Shown: one piece after another, positions 57,550-64,000 of the stretch
How the letters are laid out: each line of letters starts with the position of its first letter
Position numbering within the stretch: position 1 is the first letter of the stretch
Source: Gnetum montanum
Taxonomy: Eukaryota; Streptophyta; Gnetopsida; Gnetales; Gnetaceae
Direction of reading: 5' to 3'
NCBI GenBank assembly: GCA_015680685.1
Contig: MNCI01030700.1
Span: 829-64,828 of the forward strand
DNA length: 64,000 nucleotides
Position numbers and translations under genes: made by a program
Notes under the pieces: generated by a model
Told to the model about the DNA's origin: nothing
Database searches by the model: none
Seen by the model: only the letters and a program-made list of their open reading frames with translations

Positions 57550-57880
57550 GTTCATAATGTTTGATGAATTCTAGAGTAACCATTGGTGTCATGCCACTCA
57601 AGGTATGTAAAATATTAGAAGCACAAATGATATCACAAATGAGAAGTGTAATACAACTCAATGGATCTAACATACCTATAGTAGGGTCATTGAAAGGAGT
57701 GAAAGTGCAACTTAAACAATACCCTACATTCACATGTTATACGAATATCCTAGTAGTTGACATGTTTCCACTTATGATGTGCTCTTGTCTAAGATTTTTG
57801 AAGCCATGTTTGGAGGCTTGTTTAGGTTAAATTTTTTTGGAACTATTAATCCCTATCAAAGGAAAATATGAATACATGGT
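57550..57880 (+). pseudogene. Element G protease-like domain
   Basis: Reads VTIGVMPLKVCKILEAQMIS, then LNGSNIPIVGSLKGVKVQLK and YTNILVVDMF, the order of a gypsy retropepsin after its catalytic loop (G-S-x-x-N..P, ..G.L..V.V). The catalytic D(S/T)G itself lies upstream and is not recognisable. A stop (57826) interrupts it. Confidence 0.55.
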
Positions 57881-58439
57881 CATACCAAGATGTCCTTTTT
57901 ACAAACGAGCAGTTACAATATTTGATCAGCAAAATCAATCTTTGAAAAATCAAAACACTAACCTTTATGTTAGAGTTATTGAGGTTGAGTGAACATGTTA
58001 TAAATGACCATGTGAGTGAAATTACAAAAATAAAGCCTTTTTCTCATACAGATTCTACCCAACCCTATCAAACTTCTAGAGAAGGTGAAGAAATCCATGA
58101 AGATACCTTGCCTTATCATCAACATGATGAATTTCTTTTGAGTGATCCACCACCTTTAAGGGAGGACAAAGATATAAATGAGACCTTATCCCTTAAAACA
58201 TTAGAAGGTACACCAAATTTAACAACACATCCATTGAACATAGTCCTCAAGAGGTTATATTCAATGATTTACAAAGACCTAGACTTGTTAGACCTTAGAT
58301 TGAAACTTATACGAAAGGAAAACTTGATGAACTTCTAGGATTGAACGTTAGTCATCTTATGAAACATCTGATAGAAAATGAACAAGAAAATTACAATTAG
58401 TTCTTGATTTTTGTAATCTTAATCATTGATGAATTGTTA

Positions 58440-58705
58440 AACAATGGCTTGACAAAAAGCATATAGGTAAAGCCTTTAAGATAGAAGATCTAGTACTTAA
58501 AAAAGGTAGGGCATTTGGTCAAGCAATTCTTAAAAGTAAGTTTTCTCCTATGTGGTCAGGCCCATTCCAAGTTACAAATGTCATTGGCCCTAATGTATAA
58601 AAATTTGTTAACATGCAAGAATATAAGTTACTTAGAAATTTTAATGCATTTTATTTGAAGCACTTCTACTCAGGTGTCCCACATGGACAACTGGTAGATC
58701 CTTAG
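58440..58705 (+). pseudogene. Element G integrase C-terminal (GPY/F) module
   Basis: Reads KAFKIEDLVLKKGRAFG, KFSPMWSGPFQVTNVIGPNV and NFNAFYLKHFYSG, ending at TAG 58705. This is the GPF module that closes gypsy integrases. It follows the protease region after only about 600 bp, so the deleted segment includes RT through the integrase catalytic core. Confidence 0.85.
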
Positions 58706-59995
58706 TTACATGTTTTCCTTTCCCTCACCATGCATTTCATTTGTATATAGTTGCATCTGGATATTTTCTTTTCATTTCCATCATCTCTTTCCTAGCACAT
58801 GAGAAAGGTTTTTTCTTTTCATATGGTTTTAATAATCATTATGATCATTTGAGTTACTAGATGTTGGGTCATCATAACATCATTTGAAATAATGTATGTA
58901 TAATGCTTTATATAATATATCGTATTACTATCTCCTTTATATTTTATCTTTCAATAATGATATGATTCTTCCTAGTCAATTTTAAGGTTTTAGTTTTATT
59001 ATTTATGTTGGATTATGGAGGATGGGATCTATGCTAACTTACCATGTAATCATCATGATCATTTGAGTGTAGGATAGGTGATGATAAAGGATGGCTAACC
59101 ATAATCACTAGGTGACCTTGGAAAATGTCATTTTCTCTTTCATAAGCTCCAATCGTCAAGTGTGTTCATCTCCACTTGAGAACCCTTAGCCACGCAAGAG
59201 ACCTACTATGATGCCATCAAATTGTAATTAAAGCACATACACTAGGGTTGAATTACATCATGGGAAAAATTACAAAAGGACCATGTTCTTTGGAAGTGTA
59301 GCTAATTGGCCAAACTCATGTTGGAATTCCTACCTTAAAAATGAACTACACCATGAGCAAAGTTTCCTCAAAACAAAAAGAATAAAAATTGAAGAATGAT
59401 GACCATCTTCATTGGTAGTGTAATGAGTTCTTAAGTGTGATGGGGTCCAGCAACTATCCTTACCCGAACCTCCATTTTTCCTTTTAAACCTATTTTTTCA
59501 AAATTAAAAAAAAAAGTAAATAATCCCTTTCACCCATTCCCTTTCTCAAAAACAAAAAACAAAAAAAAAAGAGTCTCAAGGAAAAATTTGAAAGTTGTGG
59601 CTAGCTATGATCTAACATGAGCTTGTCCTCATTAAATTTAGTATAAGTCTTGTGCTCAAAGTAGTCTGCATATTTTTGACTTTTGCCTTGTGAGAAGATT
59701 GGGAATGAGATCTTAATTATATTTTAATTATATATATAGATCTATGTAGTTAAAATAATAAAATTATATATCTAGAGTTTGATTAAATAAGATGGTGTGG
59801 TAAGGATGGCCCACATCTAGTTCTCTCATGATGACATGGTTATTTTGATCATGTTTAGATTAGCATAGTTTACTTTCAAGTTTCAATTTATCTATTTTGT
59901 GATGTTTTCGATTCTTTACTTATCATATCATTTTAAAATGTTTATGGTTTTGTTGCTCCTTGCACTTGCATGCAATTTTTAGTTTGGGGGCTAAG
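58655..59995 (+). repeat. Left arm of a long inverted repeat (element G 3' end)
   Basis: Matches the reverse complement of 62531-64000, for example the CTTGTGCTCAAAGTAGT word at 59651 and ACTACTTTGAGCACAAGGC at 62880. Arms are separated by about 2.5 kb including the second F copy. Confidence 0.75.
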
Positions 59996-60324
59996 TGTTG
60001 AGGCCAACATCACCCATGCTAGTCACGAGGCCATGATCAACAATAACTTTTAAATGAGATATCTGAGGAATGCTTGCATGTTGTTTGTTTTTCAAATAAG
60101 TAGTTTCATGTATTTGAAATTAGTACCTATACTTAAATAATGAAATTTTAGAGCAATAATGAGCAAAAAAATGAACAAATTTAAAATCATATTACATGCT
60201 TAAAATGATGAAATATATGAACACATTACATGAGCAGAAACATTCAAAACTATGGTGAAATAGTAAGGTGAAAAAAATAAAATGAAAATGAAAACCATGC
60301 TGTTGGGGTAACTAGAATTTGTAC
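59996..60324 (+). repeat. Start of element G 3' LTR, truncated
   Basis: Begins TGTTGAGGCCAACATCACCC directly after the polypurine tract. It resembles the LTR start of H (TGTTGATGTCAATACTATCC on the minus strand). It is lost where the F copy begins. Confidence 0.5.
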
Positions 60325-61850
60325 ATCTATAAAAGGGCTATTACTAAAAGGTGATAATTTAGTGAATAACATGGAAAAATAGATGACCTAGTAAACAAGT
60401 TCATTCCTTGTGATTTTTATGTTGCAGTTTCAAAGCTTTGCAACAATGGCAGGCAATGGACATGCATCATGGGGTGACGATGTTGGATGATGGTAATTCA
60501 TGGTAGAAATTATGTAGGATGTAACCATCATAATTGACATGGGACGTTATGCATTGGTGGTGGTAGCAAATGATCATGATGGTGGTGGAGGACATCGTAA
60601 CAGTGGTTATGTAGTGGGCAGTGGTGGTCGTAATGATCACAGGTGAACATGGATGTGGGATGTGGGCATTTTCTACCTTTGGTTGAGAGCTTTTATAAAG
60701 GTAGAACAACGAGCAACAACATGGGGATTCTCCTCTTCCTTTGCAGACAATAGCTTTGGACTACTCTAAACAACAAGGGGCTTGACTTCTCTCTCTTTCT
60801 CTCCCTATTTTATTAGGGTATGTGGTAACTCCCGTTGCAGACATTGTGATGGTGTAGAAACTATAAATATCCATAGCTATAGTGTGTGTGACATAGTGCA
60901 CAGTGTGGATCATTGCAAGGACCAGATCTCAGGTCCTTTCTTTCTCCACTAGGGTAGCTGTAGGGATTAGATCTTGGGGATAACTAGGAAACCAAGGGAT
61001 GACAATTTCTTTTTCTTTGGTGTAGTGCATATGTATGAAAGTGTATAGAAAAATGCATGATAGGCTCTTGACTAATGGTGTTGTTGACTTTAATGTGTTT
61101 GCAGCAACACAGATGGTAGTAATGGTGATCTGGGTTCCTACGAGTGGTAGTAGTAGCTTTAGACTATGACGGTGGATGCATGATCATAGAAAGTGGTAGT
61201 GCAAAGGTCTAGCCTGTCCTCTCCCTTCACGATAGTGGTGATAGTGCGATCTAGGTTCCTTCCCTCTCAGTGATGGTGAGATGGTAGGCATGGGATCTAC
61301 AAGGAGCGTGAAGTTCATTTCTCTCTCTCCAATAGCTTCCTTATTTTTTTTCTACCCTAATGGTAGATGATGCCAGTAGCCTCCTCTATTTCCTCCAACA
61401 CGTGATGACATTTAATAGCTAAAACAAGCAAGTGGGGGTAGTGAGCGTTATCATTTCTCTCTCTCTCCACAACAGTAGCATCTATAGTGGTAGCGGTAGA
61501 GAGGCATCACCTTCCTGTAGCAGGAACAATCTCTTCCTCTCCCAATGGCTATGAGCAGTATCAGCTATGGCAACATCTATGATGGACCAATGGCATGAAT
61601 CGATAATAGCCATAGGAACTAGGAAAATTTTAATTTTTGTAGTTAACTATTGTATTCTTGAATTTAAAATAATCATTCAATTTAAATTCTCAATTTTTTT
61701 ACTTTGGTTTATTTTTTAGAATGTCACATAGCTCTCTCTAGTTGAGACTATTCTCAAGTTTCTGTATCCATATGAGAGGTGCCCTAGGCAATAGTCTCCT
61801 CAAATAATTTTTCTTTCTTGGTGTTGGTGTGTCCAAATTTTATGCATCAA
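60325..61850. mobile_element. Second, left-truncated copy of element F
   Basis: Aligns with 42632-42724 plus 49918-51362, and thus carries the E insertion site unoccupied (CCTTGTGATTTT at 60406). It keeps the right inverted repeat ending GCATCAA at 61850. The left inverted repeat and about 600 bp are missing. Confidence 0.75.
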
Positions 61851-62530
61851 TAATGTGAAATCCTAACTATGCCTTATTGAGAAATTGAGACTTGTAATCC
61901 TGCCATTACATTAGTTACTACAGATTTTCTTTTTTTAGACACTTAATAGGATTGAAATATAGTTCAATATAAGTAAACTTCACCTTAAAATAAGATCATA
62001 AGGAATGAAATGAATAATATTAATGCCTATGCTGCCATTCCCTAGAAAACTATAGTTTGAATGATGTCACCAGCTTTAGGTTTGTAGCTATGATAGCTTG
62101 TCACAATCCATTTACATAACAAAATTACATGGAACTTGCGTAGAGAAGATGAGAAACTAAGGTACCACTAGCCATGTTATTTATATTAAAACCACTGCAT
62201 TTGAAAAAAAGGTTTGAGATACTAACCCTATCATCACATAAATAATTCCCATGGGACTAATGTTCAAAGAAGCTCTTTTTGTCTTTTTTTTTTCTTTTTG
62301 AAATTAACATTTATTGGTTACGACTCACGTTGAAGTATAATAGTGACCTTAATAAAGGGATAAATATTACAAGGATTTCCTAAATAAAATTTAATTAAAA
62401 ACACCCTATGTTTGAGGTAACTTTTTTTTTTAATAAAACAATGTTTTCCTTAGAAAAAACAAAATATCTTTTGATGGGCTAACAAATTGGCCATGGCTCC
62501 ATGCATTGCATGGATAGTATTGACATCAAC
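61851..62530. other. AT-rich stretch, probably LTR of element H
   Basis: No gene. It lies where the minus-strand element H should have its 3' LTR, but no partner is in the window. Confidence 0.4.
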
Positions 62531-64000
62531 ACTAAGCCCCAAAATTTAAAATTCCATGCAAGTACAAAGATGAAAAAAATAATAAAAGTTATAAAAGGTA
62601 CAAAAATGTATAAAACATAAGGAATAAAAGACCATTAAATAAAGATAGAAAGAAAATGCTAGATGAAAACTATAATGCCTTAAAGATGATAAAGTTAATT
62701 GCATAATTGAAAAAGCACTAAACTTGAGCCACCCTACACACCACCTTGATTAATCAAGCCTTAATGCATAGCTTTATAGATTTTCATTTTAAATATATAG
62801 ATAAATATATATTGATTGTAATTTATAATTAAAGCATCATTTCTGATCATCTCACAAGTAAAAGTAATTAGCATGAGAACTACTTTGAGCACAAGGCTTA
62901 TACTAAACTTGGTGAAGAGGACATGCTTCATTCAGACCATAGCTAGCCACAACTTTTAGATTTTTCCTTAGTTTATTCTTTTGTTTTTTGAAAATACAAT
63001 GGTATGGTGAAAAACAGTAAGGAAAAATTTAGGAGAATATTTTTTTCTTTTTTTCTTTAAATTTTTTTAAAATAGATTTAAAAGGGGAATGGAGGCTAGG
63101 GTGAGGATAGTTGCTAGACCCCATTACACTTAAGAACTTATTACACTACCAATGAACATGGTTCTCATTTTTCTCTCTTTTTTTTAGGAAACTTTTCCCA
63201 TGATGCACTTCATTCTTAAGGTAGGAATTCCAACATGATTTTGGCCAATTAGCTACACTACCAAAGAACATGGTTCTTTCGAAAACTTTTCCCATGGTGT
63301 AGTTCAACCCTCATGCATGTGCCTTTAATTATAAGCTAGATGACAACATAGTAGGTCTCTTGATGGCTAAGGGTTCTCAAGTGAAAAGGAACACACATCA
63401 TCTTGTTGTTCATAGGATAGCCATGGATCATTACACTTGAGGGCTAGGGCTTATGAGAGAGAAAATGGGATTTTCTAAGGTGACCTAGTGATTGTAGCCA
63501 ACCATTCTCCAAACTCACATGTTATACATTATATGACCATGATAATAACATGATAAGTTAGCATAAATCTCATTCTCCATTATCCAACATAACTAATAAA
63601 ACCAAAACTTTAAAATAGATTGGGAAGAATCATAAAATTATGAAATTATATCATATAAAGGAGATCTTATGTAATAATAATATGATATAACATGAATACT
63701 ATAGAGAGAGCATAATTCTTGTGTTATTTTCAAATGGTGTTATGATGATTCAATGTTTAGCAACTCAAATGATCATAATGATTATTAAAATCATATTTAA
63801 AAGCACAAATAGATCAAACCAAAACCACTAAGCTAAGAAAGAGATGATGGTAAACTTAACAAGCATGAGAAAATGATGAAATGCAAAGAAAATATGCAAA
63901 TGTAACTATATACAAATGAAATGCATGAAGGATAAGAAGAAAGCATGGAATTAAGGATCTACCAAGTGTTCACAAGGGGCACCTGAGTAAAAATGTTTTA
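62531..64000 (-). mobile_element. Element H: 3' end of a G-related gypsy element, cut by the window edge
   Basis: The minus strand carries a G-like 3' non-coding region, ending in a polypurine run TTTTGGGG (62537-62544) and an LTR start TGTTGATGTC at 62531. At 64000 it has reached the part matching the integrase end of G (CACCTGAGTA, the reverse of TACTCAGGTG near 58668). Confidence 0.7.

Larger units (their letters stand above)
56571..59995 (+). mobile_element. Element G: pol-deleted gypsy element (interior to 3' end)
   Basis: Gag tail (56764-57189), a protease-like part (57550-57880), then directly the integrase C-terminal end (58440-58705), a 1.3-kb non-coding part and a polypurine tract TTTGGGGG at 59983-59990 before LTR-like sequence at 59996. 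RT, RNase H and the integrase DDE core are missing. The words KKIKANISMYELLQF (57310-57360) resemble Tat-lineage gypsy elements. The left border is not established. Confidence 0.65.

Noticed and set aside
1-64000. tRNA, rRNA or organelle-derived insertions
   Set aside because: No cloverleaf-type gene, rRNA signature or long organelle-like coding stretch was noticed. The tRNA-Asp-like words are primer-binding sites next to LTRs.

Overview
This window looks like repeat-dominated nuclear DNA from a seed plant with a very large genome. The low gene density, the AT-rich background and the old, nested LTR retrotransposons full of stops and frameshifts suggest a gymnosperm, but that identification is inference. 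No rRNA, tRNA, CRISPR or bacterial-type operon is visible. Coordinates and target-site duplications (TSDs) were read by eye.

Layout. (1) 1-10,478: element A, a minus-strand Ty3/gypsy element of Athila-like type flanked by AAAAT. It has gag and an accessory ORF (ORF2) but no pol. A 568-bp piece between two single Ns (6840 and 7409) lies in the opposite orientation to the matching part of element E, which points to a scaffolding error. (2) 10,479-15,677: the only gene-like island. A 459-codon GC-rich single-exon ORF resembling plant MATE/DETOXIFICATION transporters (13,035-14,414) follows about 1.5 kb of shuffled tandem repeats. (3) 15,678-40,321: element D, a minus-strand Ty1/copia element of about 5.4 kb once insertions are removed. 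It is split by element B (16,631-23,610, TSD ACAAT) and element C (24,742-37,008, TSD AATGC), both plus-strand Athila-like. (4) 42,026-51,362: element F, a non-coding DNA element of about 2.1 kb with terminal inverted repeats of about 200 bp, split by element E (42,725-49,917, minus, Athila-like). A second, left-truncated F copy lies at 60,325-61,850 and preserves the empty E target site. (5) 51,363-64,000: a gypsy gag fragment, a free-standing ORF resembling the Hsp70 C-terminal lid, a pol-deleted second gypsy family (element G), and an inverted relative (element H) running off the right end.

How the parts relate. A, B, C and E share a primer-binding site complementary to plant tRNA-Asp and a gag of one family. 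None retains the reverse-transcriptase palm. B has gag plus protease. A and E have gag plus ORF2. C has gag, protease, RNase H, integrase and ORF2. Their replication must have depended on enzymes supplied from elsewhere. ORF2 (plant-transposon-like N-terminal half, long coiled coil, conserved C-terminal tail) is recognisable in A, C and E.

The most unusual signal is a short dyad-rich repeat cassette just upstream of the LTR TATA box. It has a different sequence in different subfamilies. In A and E the matching subfamily cassette recurs inside the element, again followed by a TATA run, directly upstream of ORF2. This looks like a second, LTR-like internal promoter, and a second polypurine-tract-like site lies downstream of it.
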